Numbered from the stretch's first letter, positions 8,593-17,778 are shown. The stretch is DNA of 64,000 bases from Bin87 sp965261195 (GCA_965261195.1 OZ253455.1:1054001-1118000), one strand, 5' to 3'. Notes: generated from the sequence alone by a model not told the origin. Program-made: numbers and translations.

Positions 8593-9461
8593 TGGTTTCT
8601 CCTGCAACACGTAGAGGCGATAACAGAGGTGGTGGAGACCGGCCGCCCGGCGACCGCCGTGGTGGACGTGGCGGTCGGGGTCGCGACCGTGAACAAAGGC
8701 CGCGAGTGGATGACAGCGGTGGGTTCACCGAACGGGTAGTCCACACTCGCCGCATTTCCAAAGTAGTCAAAGGCGGTCGGCGGCTGCGCTTCAACGCGCT
8801 GGTCGTCGTCGGCGATGGGCAAGGCCACGTTGGAGCCGGCATGGGCAAGGCGTTGGCGATCCCCGATGCGGTGCGGAAAGGCAACGCAGTGGCGCGCCGC
8901 AGCACCGTAACTATTCCCCTCAAAGGCAGCACGATTCCCCACGCGATATCGGTTCGCAAAGGGGCATCTATCGTCATCATCAAACCCGCCCCCCCTGGCA
9001 CCGGTGTCATTGCCGCCGGCGCCATGCGCGCCATGCTGGAGTTGGGCGGCGTTCAAGACGTGGTTGGCAAAACGCTGGGTTCGCGCAATCCAATCAACAT
9101 TGTGCAGGCCACCATGGAAGCGCTTAGTATGTTGCGCGACCCGGTGACGGAACGCGCCATTAGAATGAGTGCAGTGACCCGGTCGACCAACGGCACAACT
9201 GCGGCAACCACGGCTGAGCCAACTGCCGCCGCCTCCGACGTAGCCCCGCCGGCTCCAACCCAACCGATTGCATCGGTGCCGGAGCCCTCGGTGTCAGAAC
9301 CGACGGCGCCGGAGCCAACCGTTGCAGCAGCCAACCCGGAAGCCTCGGCCGAAGCAGCGCCAGTTCCCGAAGCGCCAGCCGAAACTCCGGCGTCCCCAGC
9401 TACTGTTCCCGAAGCCGCGCCAGCCGCGGAGAATGACAACAACGACGGCGATCCTGTTTAA
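8592..9461 (+). CDS. rpsE: 30S ribosomal protein S5 with long low-complexity ends
   Basis: S5 takes part in translational fidelity and mRNA unwinding at the entry site. The conserved part (about residues 48-195) contains the S5 signature FNALVVVGDGQGHVGAGMGK and ELGGVQDVVGKTLGSRN. The first 40 residues are Arg/Gly-rich, and about 95 C-terminal residues are almost only Ala, Pro, Glu, Thr and Val. The total of 289 residues is well above the usual 160-175. The tail is probably disordered. The start codon overlaps the rplR stop. Confidence 0.95.
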   Translation: MVSPATRRGDNRGGGDRPPGDRRGGRGGRGRDREQRPRVDDSGGFTERVVHTRRISKVVKGGRRLRFNALVVVGDGQGHVGAGMGKALAIPDAVRKGNAVARRSTVTIPLKGSTIPHAISVRKGASIVIIKPAPPGTGVIAAGAMRAMLELGGVQDVVGKTLGSRNPINIVQATMEALSMLRDPVTERAIRMSAVTRSTNGTTAATTAEPTAAASDVAPPAPTQPIASVPEPSVSEPTAPEPTVAAANPEASAEAAPVPEAPAETPASPATVPEAAPAAENDNNDGDPV

Positions 9462-9500
9462 GTTTGCCGTCGGTCGCAAAAAATTGGTGCGAGATATAAT

Positions 9501-9686
9501 ATGGCGCAGATAAAAATTACCTGGAAAAAAAGCTGCATCGGACGGCCTTCTTACCAACGGCGGATCGTGCAGTCGCTGGGCTTGAAGCGACTGCACCATT
9601 CAGTGGTTCACGAGGACAGCCCGACCATCCTCGGTATGATTAACAAGGTGCAGCACTTGGTTACCGTAGAACCCGCTCAGTCCTAA
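9501..9686 (+). CDS. rpmD: 50S ribosomal protein L30
   Basis: L30 is a small 50S protein with the usual place between rpsE and rplO. The 61-residue product reads IKITWKKSCIGRPSYQRRIV, then SLGLKRLHHSVVHEDSPTILGMINKVQHLVTV, matching the family throughout. Confidence 0.95.
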   Translation: MAQIKITWKKSCIGRPSYQRRIVQSLGLKRLHHSVVHEDSPTILGMINKVQHLVTVEPAQS

Positions 9687-9722
9687 CCGCCCGTCGAAGT
9701 CGGCCAGGAGTCACACTCACTC

Positions 9723-10169
9723 ATGATGGAACACCAAATATCGTCTCCGAAAGGTGCGCGCCGGGACCGTAAACGGATTGGGCGTGGAGATTCGGCCGGC
9801 GGAGGCAGCTATGCCGGTCGGGGTATGAAGGGCCAAAAGTCCCGTTCGGGACGGGGCCTCCGGCCAGGCTTTGAAGGCGGGCAGTTGCCGTTGATCAAGG
9901 GACTCCCGATGAAGCGGGGGTTCAACAACCGCTATAAGACTTACTACGCGCTGGTCAGCCTGGAAACCCTCCAGGAACTGTTTGAAGCGGGGTCTCACGT
10001 TACGCCGGAAGCGCTCCACCAGCTGGGTGTTATCAGACGTACGCGTCTGCCCGTAAAGGTGGTTGGTGATGGCGAACTAAGCGGGGCCTTCACCGTAACT
10101 GCGCACAAGTTCACCGCATCGGCGCGAGCCAAAATCGAGGCCGCCGGTGGCTCGGTAGAGGAACTGTAA
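9723..10169 (+). CDS. rplO: 50S ribosomal protein L15
   Basis: L15 is a late-assembly 50S protein. The 148-residue product holds the N-terminal glycine/arginine-rich segment (RIGRGDSAGGGSYAGRGMKG, then QKSRSG) and ends with the globular domain containing VTAHKFTASARAKIEAAGGS. Two adjacent ATG codons could serve as start. It directly precedes secY as in most spc operons. Confidence 0.97.
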   Translation: MMEHQISSPKGARRDRKRIGRGDSAGGGSYAGRGMKGQKSRSGRGLRPGFEGGQLPLIKGLPMKRGFNNRYKTYYALVSLETLQELFEAGSHVTPEALHQLGVIRRTRLPVKVVGDGELSGAFTVTAHKFTASARAKIEAAGGSVEEL

Positions 10170-10207
10170 CCTAGCCGGATATTTATCGCGCTAGATTTCA
10201 GATAGCA

Positions 10208-11539
10208 ATGATACAGTCAGAGGTGCAGGGTAGCGGCCGGTGGCCCAGGTTAATTCAGGCTGCGTTCGACGCGTTCAGCCTGCCGGATCTTCGTACCAAG
10301 ATACTGTTTACCCTGGGGATGCTGGCCCTGTACCGGCTGGTTGCTCATATACCGATTCCTGGGCTGGATGACACAGCGCTGGAAAACCTGTTCAGCAATA
10401 ACCAGTTACTGGGGTTCCTGGACCTGTTTTCGGGTGGCGCCCTGCGGCGAATGAGTATCGTGGCGCTGGGTGTTTTCCCTTATATCACCGCGTCCATCAT
10501 CATGCAGCTGCTGACCCCGGTTATTCCGACACTGCAAAATATGTCGAGAGAGGGCGAAGCCGGCCGTGTCAAGATGAACCGGATCGTACATTGGAGCACA
10601 GTTCCCATCGCCTTCGCGCAGGCCTTCGCACAGCTGGTGTTGCTGCAGCAGGCTAACGTGCTGACCAACGTCGGGTTCACCGGCGACGCCCTGCTTCCTA
10701 CGATAGCGGCCATCCTGTCGATGACAGCTGGCACCATGTTCCTGGTCTGGCTGGGTGAACTCATCACGGAACGGGGCATTGGCAACGGCATTTCGCTGAT
10801 TATCTTCGCCGGAATTGTGGTTGGATTCCCCGGTTTGCTGGCGCAGGGATTCCTGGACCGCGACAATATTATCGGGGTGTTCTTCTTCGCCCTGATTGGT
10901 GTGCTCATTATCGCGCTTATTGTGGTGTTCAACGAAGCGCACCGCCGGATACCGGTGCAGTATGGTCGCAGCATATTCCGGGGCGGGCAAATGTATCGAC
11001 AATCCGGCTCGTCATACATACCGCTGCGCATCAACTCGGCCGGTATGATCCCGCTGATTTTCGCCTTCTCTATCGTGATTCTGCCCGGCACCGTCGCCCA
11101 GTATCTGACTTCGGCGGGCGGGTTCCTGGGCAACTTGGCGGGCAACCTGCAGGTCGCCCTCAGCCCCACGGGCCCCATCTACTGGGTGCTGGCCTTCGTC
11201 CTGGTCGTTGCGTTCACCTTCTTCTACACGCTGGTGGTGTTCCAGCAGCAAAGCATCGCCGAAAACCTCCAGCGCAACGGCGGGTTCGTGCTTGGCATCC
11301 GGCCCGGCCGACCAACCCAGGATTATCTCAACCGGGTGATTGTTCGCCTCACCATGGGCGGCGCGTTATTCCTGGGATTCATTGCGATAGTGCCGTACCT
11401 GGCATCACTGGTGACCAACGTGGAAGCCATCGCGCTGAGCAGCACCAGCCTGCTGATTATGGTTGGTGTTGGCCTGGACACGTTGCGACAGCTGGAAGCG
11501 CAGTTGATGATGCGCAATTACGAAGGATTCATGCGATGA
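10208..11539 (+). CDS. secY: Preprotein translocase subunit SecY
   Basis: SecY is the channel of the Sec translocon in the cytoplasmic membrane. The 443-residue product has about ten hydrophobic segments and family motifs including PYITASIIMQLL, ERGIGNGISLIIFAGI, the cytosolic loop NEAHRRIPVQYGR, and RINSAGMIPLIFAFSI. The C-terminal cytosolic end has LNRVIVRLTMGGALFLGF. The last four bases overlap the adk start (ATGA), so expression of the two is coupled. Confidence 0.98.
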   Translation: MIQSEVQGSGRWPRLIQAAFDAFSLPDLRTKILFTLGMLALYRLVAHIPIPGLDDTALENLFSNNQLLGFLDLFSGGALRRMSIVALGVFPYITASIIMQLLTPVIPTLQNMSREGEAGRVKMNRIVHWSTVPIAFAQAFAQLVLLQQANVLTNVGFTGDALLPTIAAILSMTAGTMFLVWLGELITERGIGNGISLIIFAGIVVGFPGLLAQGFLDRDNIIGVFFFALIGVLIIALIVVFNEAHRRIPVQYGRSIFRGGQMYRQSGSSYIPLRINSAGMIPLIFAFSIVILPGTVAQYLTSAGGFLGNLAGNLQVALSPTGPIYWVLAFVLVVAFTFFYTLVVFQQQSIAENLQRNGGFVLGIRPGRPTQDYLNRVIVRLTMGGALFLGFIAIVPYLASLVTNVEAIALSSTSLLIMVGVGLDTLRQLEAQLMMRNYEGFMR

Positions 11540-12210
11540 CCACCAGTGCTCTCAAACTCGTCCTTTTCGGGCCTCCTGGCGCCGGCAAGGGAACGCAAGC
11601 CCAGCTGCTCAAGGAGCAGTTACAGGTGGAGCACATCAGTTCCGGCGATTTGTTTCGGCATCACCTGTCCAACGGCACCGAGCTTGGTGAACTGGCGCGT
11701 GGCTATATGAACCGGGGGGTGCTGGTGCCAGATGACGTAACCATCGGCATGGTGATGGACCGTATCAACCAAATGACTGATACAGACGGTTTTCTGCTGG
11801 ACGGATTCCCTCGCAACGTCAATCAGGCTGAAGCGTTGGACCGGGCCCTTACTGAATCAGGTCGGCGCATCGACCGGGTGATTCACATTAGCGTGGCAGA
11901 CGAGGAGCTGATTCGGAGACTCAGCAACCGCTACATTTGCCGGAGTTGCCAGAAGCCTTTTGCCCGTAACTCCACCACCGGAACCGCACCGGAGCGGTGC
12001 GACGACTGCCCGGATGGCGGCGACATTTACCAGCGGGATGACGATACCACCGAGGCCGTGGCCAACCGCATCAGCGTCTACCACCAGGAAACGGCGCCGG
12101 TGTTGGGTTTTTACGCGGCACGTGGCGTGCTCGCGGACATTCCCGGCGAAGGGGCGGTTGAGGCCGTCAATGAGTCGGCGCTGTTGGCCCTGGGTGAAAA
12201 TGCAGCCTGA
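11536..12210 (+). CDS. adk: Adenylate kinase, zinc-type LID
   Basis: Adenylate kinase interconverts ATP plus AMP and two ADP. The 224-residue product starts with the P-loop GPPGAGKGTQ (about residues 12-21) and has the AMP-site motif DGFPRN. The LID domain has four cysteines (135, 138, 155 and 158) arranged CxxC...CxxC, which predicts a structural zinc site as in Gram-positive and many other bacteria. Its place between secY and map is typical. Confidence 0.97.
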   Translation: MTTSALKLVLFGPPGAGKGTQAQLLKEQLQVEHISSGDLFRHHLSNGTELGELARGYMNRGVLVPDDVTIGMVMDRINQMTDTDGFLLDGFPRNVNQAEALDRALTESGRRIDRVIHISVADEELIRRLSNRYICRSCQKPFARNSTTGTAPERCDDCPDGGDIYQRDDDTTEAVANRISVYHQETAPVLGFYAARGVLADIPGEGAVEAVNESALLALGENAA

Positions 12211-12247
12211 TTCGTTCCAATGGGAACGGATTTGAGGTATAATCAGA

Positions 12248-13057
12248 ATGGTGAACAACGCGCCGAAACGTAAAACTGCTTCCAATTCCCCCTCTTCGTA
12301 CACCGGGGGAATTACGATCAAGTCGCGCCGGGAGATGAAAGCAATGGAACGAGCCGGCGCAATCGTCGGTTCGACCTTGTCGCTGCTGAAAACTTCGGTT
12401 GAGCCAGGGATTACCACCGGCGAACTGAACCGCATCGCCGACCGGCACATCCGCAGCCACGGAGCAGTCCCGACCTTTATCGGCTATCAAGGATTCCCAG
12501 CGGCCATCTGTGCGTCCGTGAATGAGGAGATTGTGCATGGAATCCCCGGTAAACGTGTGCTCAAGGAAGGAGACATCATCAAAATGGATGTGGGAGCAAC
12601 TATCGATGGCTTCATTGGCGACGCTGCCATTTCGGTGGCCGTCGGCGAAGTTAGCGAGGCTGCCCGCAACCTGATGTCCGACACCGAATCGAGCCTGATG
12701 GCCGGAATCGCGGCCGCTCAGCCAGGCAACCGCATCGGCGACATTGGCGCCGCTGTACAGGGCTACGCCGAACCGCTCGGCTACGGAGTGGTGCGTCAAT
12801 TTGTGGGCCACGGCGTGGGACGGTTCCTGCACGAAGACCCGCAAGTTCCCAATTACGGCGAACCCGGCAAGGGCGTACTACTGCGGCCGGGTATGTGCAT
12901 CTGTATCGAGCCCATGCTGAATCTGGGCACCCAGGACGCACAGATACTGGACGACGACTGGACGGTGGTAACTGCCGATGGCGCGCTGTCCGCTCATTTC
13001 GAACACACGTTGGCAATAACTCAGGACGGCCCGAAAATTTTGACGTTGCACGATTAA
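12248..13057 (+). CDS. map: Methionine aminopeptidase, type I
   Basis: This enzyme removes the initiator methionine from new proteins. The 269-residue product has the five metal ligands of the pita-bread fold in order: the aspartates in KMDVGATIDGFIGDAAIS, the histidine in GHGVGRFLHEDPQVPNYG, and glutamates in CIEPMLN and AHFEHTLAI. The first 25 residues are an unconserved lead before IKSRREMKAMERAG. It follows adk by 37 bases. Confidence 0.97.
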   Translation: MVNNAPKRKTASNSPSSYTGGITIKSRREMKAMERAGAIVGSTLSLLKTSVEPGITTGELNRIADRHIRSHGAVPTFIGYQGFPAAICASVNEEIVHGIPGKRVLKEGDIIKMDVGATIDGFIGDAAISVAVGEVSEAARNLMSDTESSLMAGIAAAQPGNRIGDIGAAVQGYAEPLGYGVVRQFVGHGVGRFLHEDPQVPNYGEPGKGVLLRPGMCICIEPMLNLGTQDAQILDDDWTVVTADGALSAHFEHTLAITQDGPKILTLHD

Positions 13058-13118
13058 TCAGTTCCCCACGCCGCCGGAGGAAGCTCGCTGAGCAACCACG
13101 GCGAAGGCAGGCTAAATT

Positions 13119-13337
13119 ATGGCTAAGAAAGAAGCAATCGAAGTAGAAGCCCAGGTAACCGAGGCGCTCCCCAACGGAATGTTCCGTGTGGAGTTGCCCA
13201 ATGACCACCAGGTTTTGGCCCACGTTTCCGGAAAGATTCGGATGCACTTCATCCGTGTGCTGCCCGGCGACCGGGTTCTGGTTGAGCTATCCCCCTACGA
13301 CCTGACCCGAGGGCGCATCACCTATCGCTTCAAGTAA
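13119..13337 (+). CDS. infA: Translation initiation factor IF-1
   Basis: IF-1 blocks the ribosomal A site during initiation. The 72-residue product is a single S1/OB fold with the family text VTEALPNGMFRVELPNDHQV, IRMHFIRVLPGDRVLVELSPYDLTRGRI and the ending TYRFK. It stands between map and rpmJ as in many bacteria. Confidence 0.97.
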   Translation: MAKKEAIEVEAQVTEALPNGMFRVELPNDHQVLAHVSGKIRMHFIRVLPGDRVLVELSPYDLTRGRITYRFK

Positions 13338-13357
13338 ACCGGGACCGGTGAATTCCA

Positions 13358-13471
13358 ATGAAAGTATCAGCATCCGTTAAGCCACGTTGCGACCGGTGCC
13401 GGATAATCCGCCGTAAGGGTGTTGTCCGCGTCATTTGCGTCAACAGCAAGCACGTCCAGCGCCAGGGTTAA
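13358..13471 (+). CDS. rpmJ: 50S ribosomal protein L36
   Basis: L36 is a 37-residue zinc-ribbon protein, too short for usual length filters. The start ATG at 13358 gives MKVSASVKPRCDRCRIIRRK and an ending VNSKHVQRQG. Cys11, Cys14, Cys27 and His32 form the expected CCCH zinc site. It follows infA by 20 bases and precedes rpsM, which is the usual order. Confidence 0.96.
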   Translation: MKVSASVKPRCDRCRIIRRKGVVRVICVNSKHVQRQG

Positions 13472-13520
13472 CCCCGGGCCTGGTCGTCGGTCGCAACATT
13501 CAATACCGAGGAGTATCCCC

Positions 13521-13913
13521 ATGGTTCGTATCGCCGGAGTTGACGTTCCAGACCGCAAGCGCGCCCACATTGCGCTGCGCAGCATCTACGGAATCGGCCC
13601 GACCAAAGCCATCGAGATAGTCGGCAAGGCTAATCTCGATATGGAAATGCCGCCCCGTATGAGCGATTTGGATGAAGATCAGCTTGACCGCATCCGGGTA
13701 ATTGTCGACCAGGATTACATCACCGAGGGCGACCTGCGCCGGGAACACAACGAGAATATCCGGCGGCTCATCGACATCGGCAGCTACCGTGGCCTGCGTC
13801 ACCGTCGCAATCTGCCGGTACACGGGCAGCGCACGCGCACCAACGCCCGTTCTCGCAAGGGCGCCCGCCGCACCGTGGCCGGTCGCGGACGTCGCACTGC
13901 CGGCAAGAAGTAG
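13521..13913 (+). CDS. rpsM: 30S ribosomal protein S13
   Basis: S13 sits in the 30S head and contacts the P-site tRNA and L5. The frame is open further upstream, but ATG 13521 gives the canonical start MVRIAGVDVPDRKRAHIALR and a 130-residue product, with GAGGAG-like bases just before it. The helix-two-turn-helix region (YGIGPTKAIEIVGKANLD) and the basic C-terminus with HGQRTRTNARSRKGARRT are present. Confidence 0.97.
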   Translation: MVRIAGVDVPDRKRAHIALRSIYGIGPTKAIEIVGKANLDMEMPPRMSDLDEDQLDRIRVIVDQDYITEGDLRREHNENIRRLIDIGSYRGLRHRRNLPVHGQRTRTNARSRKGARRTVAGRGRRTAGKK

Positions 13914-13976
13914 CATCGGCTGGCGTTCGTCCTGCCATTGCCGCCGGCTCCCAGAACCACACTGAGGTAACAACCC

Positions 13977-14360
13977 ATGCCCAGACCCCGAACCCGTCGA
14001 CGCGAGCGCCGGTCCATTCCGCAGGGCCGCGCTTATATCTACTCCACGTTCAACAATACGCTGGTGAGCATCACAGACCCGGAGGGAAACGTGGTGGCGT
14101 CCACTAGTTCCGGCACCGCCGGGTTCCGCGGTTCGCGCAAAGGCACGGCCTTCGCCGCCCAACGCGCGGCAGAACAGGCAGCCCGACGCGGGGTCGACAT
14201 GGGTATGCGTTACATTGACGTGTACATCAAGGGCCCGGGCGCAGGCCGTGAACCGGCCATCCGCGCGCTGCAAGCTGCCGGACTGAACGTGAGCAGCATC
14301 CGGGACGTTACCCCGGTTCCTCACAACGGCGTGCGGCCCCCCAAACGTCGGCGCGTGTAG
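13977..14360 (+). CDS. rpsK: 30S ribosomal protein S11
   Basis: S11 forms part of the platform near the mRNA exit. The 127-residue product contains YIYSTFNNTLVSITDPEGN, SSGTAGFRGSRKGTAFAAQ and the signature ending IRDVTPVPHNGVRPPKRRRV. It lies between rpsM and rpsD in the alpha operon. Confidence 0.98.
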   Translation: MPRPRTRRRERRSIPQGRAYIYSTFNNTLVSITDPEGNVVASTSSGTAGFRGSRKGTAFAAQRAAEQAARRGVDMGMRYIDVYIKGPGAGREPAIRALQAAGLNVSSIRDVTPVPHNGVRPPKRRRV

Positions 14361-14404
14361 TTCCGCCGATACCACCTCTGACACCACCTACGGACTGACT
14401 AAAT

Positions 14405-15031
14405 ATGGGCAGATATACCGGACCATCCTGTCGCCTGTGCCGACGCGCTGGGGAGAAACTCTTCCTGAAGGGCGACCGCTGCTTCTCACCCCGTTGCGCA
14501 ATCGAGCGCCGTCATATTCCACCCGGAGGCGGCGGCAACCGTCGGCGGCGGGTATCCGACTACGGAGTTCACCTGCGAGAGAAGCAGAAGGCGCGCCAGA
14601 TGTATGGCGTGATGGAAGGACAGTTCCGCAAGTACATGACGGACGCGTTCAACACTCCGGGCATCTCGGGCAACAACCTGCTGCGAACGCTGGAACGTCG
14701 TCTGGACAACGTGGTGTTCCTGCTGGGGTTTGCCGATTCACGCAAACAGGCCCGCCAAATGGTTCAGCATGGCCATTTCGCCGTCAACGGGCGCAAAACC
14801 GACATACCTTCTTTTATGGTAACGCCGGGGCAAACCGTGGCCTGGACCGAATCATCCCGCCGGCGGGAATTCTTCGCGGAACGCACCGCAGGGCTGCCCA
14901 AGCGAACACTCCCCAGCTGGCTCACACTGGACCTCACCGCGATGGTTGGCCAGGTCGTCTCGCTGCCTCCGGACAACGAGTTGCCTGACACCATCAATTC
15001 TCGTCTCATCGTCGAGTTCTACTCAAGGTAA
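14405..15031 (+). CDS. rpsD: 30S ribosomal protein S4, zinc-binding form
   Basis: S4 starts 30S assembly and contributes to fidelity. The 208-residue product begins MGRYTGPSCRLCRRAGEKL, with Cys9, Cys12, Cys26 and Cys31 forming a CxxC-x13-C-x4-C zinc site. The S4 RNA-binding domain (RLDNVVFLLGFADSRKQARQ, then GHFAVNGRKTDIPS) lies around residues 95-150. In some bacteria S4 represses the alpha operon; no leader structure was tested here. Confidence 0.97.
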   Translation: MGRYTGPSCRLCRRAGEKLFLKGDRCFSPRCAIERRHIPPGGGGNRRRRVSDYGVHLREKQKARQMYGVMEGQFRKYMTDAFNTPGISGNNLLRTLERRLDNVVFLLGFADSRKQARQMVQHGHFAVNGRKTDIPSFMVTPGQTVAWTESSRRREFFAERTAGLPKRTLPSWLTLDLTAMVGQVVSLPPDNELPDTINSRLIVEFYSR

Positions 15032-15039
15032 GCGCCTGA

Positions 15040-16128
15040 ATGATAAACACCCAGTTCCCACAAATGCGGGAGTCCGAACCCGAAACGCCGGATCCGGCAA
15101 TCCGGGTAATTGAAAGCACAGATACCTACGCCTACGTCGCGCTGGAACCGCTGGAACGCGGATTCGCCACGACCGTCGGCAACCCTCTGCGGCGATTGCT
15201 GCTCAGCTCGATTGAGGGCACGGCCATCACTTGGGTCAAGATTGACGGGGTGCCGCATGAGTACACCGTCATTCCCGGCGTGAAGGAGGAGGTTATGGAC
15301 CTCCTGCTCAGCGTGAAACGCATTCGGATCCACGCCATTACCAAGCGCACCGGCAAGATGCGGCTTGATGTAACCGGCGAGGGACGGGTTTGCGCCGGCG
15401 ATATTTCCACCGCCAGCGACTATCAAATTGTGAACCCGGAGCTGCACCTTGCCACCCTGGACAACCCTGACGTTTCACTGTCCGTGGAATTCAACGTGGA
15501 GTCCGGCAAGGGCTACCAGCAGGTGTCGCAGGCGGACAACATGGTGGGACTGCCGGTGGGCGTGCTGCCGGTTGACGCCATCTACAATCCGGTTCGCCGG
15601 GTCGAATACTCGGTGGAACGGATGATGGTCGGCCAGCAAACGGACTGGGAACGCCTGATCCTGCAGGTATGGACCGATGGATCCGTTACTCCATTATCGG
15701 CCATTCAGGAAGCCTCCGAGAATCTGGTGCAGCATTTCTATATGTTCAACCAGCTCAGCCGGCCTCCCGATTCGCCCCTGGACACATCCAACCTGCCGGT
15801 GGCATCCGAAGTTTACCTGATGCCGATTGAACGGCTGGACTTGTCCTCACGAACCCTGAATTGCCTGAAACGGGCAAAACTGGACCGGGTTGGCCAGGTG
15901 CTTGATTTGAGCAGCGATGACCTGCTGGCGATACGCAACTTTGGTCAAAAATCGCTCGAAGAACTCCAGGCCAAGTTGGACGAACTGGGCGTAATGACAC
16001 CCCGGATGGCCGGCGACTCTGTTGACGGAGATCGCGATGATGAGTCATTTACGCTGCCGGAAGGCCCGCTCGTGTTCGACCCCGAAAATGATGATGATGA
16101 CCTCGATTACGAGGATGATGGAGACTAG
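15040..16128 (+). CDS. rpoA: RNA polymerase alpha subunit
   Basis: Alpha dimerises to nucleate RNA polymerase and binds UP elements and activators. The N-terminal domain (to about residue 230) has GFATTVGNPLRRLLLSSIEG and HEYTVIPGVKEEV; the C-terminal DNA-binding domain (about 265-320) contains LDLSSRTLNCLKRAKLDRVG and LLAIRNFGQKSLEELQ. Beyond it are about 35 residues dominated by Asp and Glu, making the protein longer (362 residues) than the usual 310-330. It overlaps no neighbour and is followed two bases later by rplQ. Confidence 0.98.
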   Translation: MINTQFPQMRESEPETPDPAIRVIESTDTYAYVALEPLERGFATTVGNPLRRLLLSSIEGTAITWVKIDGVPHEYTVIPGVKEEVMDLLLSVKRIRIHAITKRTGKMRLDVTGEGRVCAGDISTASDYQIVNPELHLATLDNPDVSLSVEFNVESGKGYQQVSQADNMVGLPVGVLPVDAIYNPVRRVEYSVERMMVGQQTDWERLILQVWTDGSVTPLSAIQEASENLVQHFYMFNQLSRPPDSPLDTSNLPVASEVYLMPIERLDLSSRTLNCLKRAKLDRVGQVLDLSSDDLLAIRNFGQKSLEELQAKLDELGVMTPRMAGDSVDGDRDDESFTLPEGPLVFDPENDDDDLDYEDDGD

Positions 16129-16130
16129 TT

Positions 16131-16484
16131 ATGTCATCGCACCGCGTTACCGGCCGGAAGTTGAGCCGGTACAAAGACCAACGTAAGGCGCTTCTGCGCG
16201 GCTTGACGGTCGATCTCATCGAGCATGAGCGCATCACCACCACGCTGGCCAAGGCCAAGGAAACACGGGTGATGGCCGAAAAACTCATCACCCACGGCAA
16301 AAAGGGCACGCTGCACAACCGGCGCATCGCCCTGCGCCAGGTGCCTCACAAAGATACCGTTGCCAAGGTTTTCGACGACCTGGGCCCGCGCTACGCGGAA
16401 CGGCCCGGCGGTTACACCCGCATCATCAAACTGGGGCCGCGACAGGGCGATGGCGCCGACATGGCGGTCATCGAATTGGTCTAA
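16131..16484 (+). CDS. rplQ: 50S ribosomal protein L17
   Basis: L17 lies near the tunnel exit. The 117-residue product has the family start LSRYKDQRKALLRGLTVDLI, then EHERITTTLAKAKETR and GPRYAERPGGYTRIIKLGPR. It ends the alpha operon proper, with truA 51 bases downstream. Confidence 0.98.
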   Translation: MSSHRVTGRKLSRYKDQRKALLRGLTVDLIEHERITTTLAKAKETRVMAEKLITHGKKGTLHNRRIALRQVPHKDTVAKVFDDLGPRYAERPGGYTRIIKLGPRQGDGADMAVIELV

Positions 16485-16535
16485 CCAAACCCCGAATGCG
16501 GTTGATAGAGGAATTGCCATAACGAGATTGACAAC

Positions 16536-17360
16536 TTGACATCCCAATGCAATGACGCCGAAAATTGCCGGCGCATCGCCCTGACGGTGGCCTATGACGG
16601 CACCAACTACGCCGGATTTCAACTGCAAGCCGGCGCTCCCACTATCCAGGGGGAGTTGGAGTCGGCAATCGCCAGACTAACGGGTGCAGCAACCCGAATC
16701 AGGGGGGCGAGCCGGACTGATGCAGGGGCGCACGCCTGTGGCCAGGTAGTGGATTTCATCACGGATAAGCCTTACGGAACCGACGTGTTTCTGCGGGCCG
16801 TGAATCATTACCTGCCAGCTGCAATCAGAGCGATCCGGGCCGATGCGGTTCCACACGGGTTTCATGCGCGGCGCTGCGCCACCCGTCGGGTCTACCAATA
16901 CAGCATCCTGAATCGGACGACGCCAGCGCCTTTGCTTCGCAACACCCATCACCGTGTGCCGGAACCCCTGAACCTGCCGGCAATGGCACAGGCGGCCAGC
17001 AGCCTGACCGGGATACGCGATTTTCGCAGAATCGCGACCGGGCACCCGGCTCAACGCAGCGCGGTGCGGTGGGTTTACGAGTGGGAGGTGCGCCAAAACC
17101 CCGCCAACGAGGATGTCATCGTAATCAAATGCGCGGCAAACGGCTTTCTAAGGTATCAAATCAGACGAGTAAACGCAGTATTGATTGAAATAGGCCGAGG
17201 CCGACAACCGATTCACGCCATGGCTGAAGCCCTGGCAGGAAGAAGCCCGCTACCTCGCCAAATACCCACCCTTCCGGCGCATGGGCTTTGCCTAATGTCG
17301 GTACACTACCCTGAATACGACCACATACTGAAGGTAACCAACCACGATGAAACGCACTAG
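16536..17360 (+). CDS. truA: tRNA pseudouridine(38-40) synthase TruA
   Basis: TruA converts uridines 38-40 of tRNA anticodon arms to pseudouridine. The catalytic aspartate is in GASRTDAGAHACGQVVDF, and other family segments are VAYDGTNYAGFQLQ, HARRCATRRVYQYSILNR and FRRIATG. No ATG is in frame near the start, so translation probably begins at the TTG at 16536; this start is uncertain. The end overlaps rplM by 14 bases. The rplQ-truA-rplM-rpsI order is widespread in bacteria. Confidence 0.93.
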   Translation: MTSQCNDAENCRRIALTVAYDGTNYAGFQLQAGAPTIQGELESAIARLTGAATRIRGASRTDAGAHACGQVVDFITDKPYGTDVFLRAVNHYLPAAIRAIRADAVPHGFHARRCATRRVYQYSILNRTTPAPLLRNTHHRVPEPLNLPAMAQAASSLTGIRDFRRIATGHPAQRSAVRWVYEWEVRQNPANEDVIVIKCAANGFLRYQIRRVNAVLIEIGRGRQPIHAMAEALAGRSPLPRQIPTLPAHGLCLMSVHYPEYDHILKVTNHDETH

Positions 17361-17778
17361 CACTTACTTCGCCAAAGCTACTGACCTGCCGGACAACTGG
17401 CGGGTGATTGACGCCACCGGCGTCAGCCTGGGTCGATTGGCTCGGCAGGTTGCCATTGCATTGCAGGGCAAAGACCAGCCGACGTACACGCCTCACGTCA
17501 TCTCCGGCGACCACGTGGTAGTAATCAATGCCAGCAACGTGCGCATCACCGGACGCAAGTTGATGCAGAAAATGTACTATCGGCACAGCGGCTACGTAGG
17601 CAACCTAAAAACGTTCATGATGCGCGACATTATGGAAGAACGCCCGGAGCGTGTCGTGCAACTGGCCGTCAAGGGTATGCTGCCATCCAACAAGCTGGGG
17701 CGGCATATGCTCCGGAAGCTGCGTGTGTACGCCGGCGATCAGCATCCCCATCAGGCTCAGGTCGGCAACGCCGAATAA
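17347..17778 (+). CDS. rplM: 50S ribosomal protein L13
   Basis: L13 is an early 50S assembly protein. The 143-residue product contains WRVIDATGVSLGRLARQVA, GDHVVVINASNVRITGRK, YRHSGYVGNLK and the signature AVKGMLPSNKLGRHMLRKLR. Its start lies inside the end of truA and it is followed by rpsI, its usual partner. The stop codon is part of a 13-bp tandem repeat. Confidence 0.97.
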   Translation: MKRTSTYFAKATDLPDNWRVIDATGVSLGRLARQVAIALQGKDQPTYTPHVISGDHVVVINASNVRITGRKLMQKMYYRHSGYVGNLKTFMMRDIMEERPERVVQLAVKGMLPSNKLGRHMLRKLRVYAGDQHPHQAQVGNAE

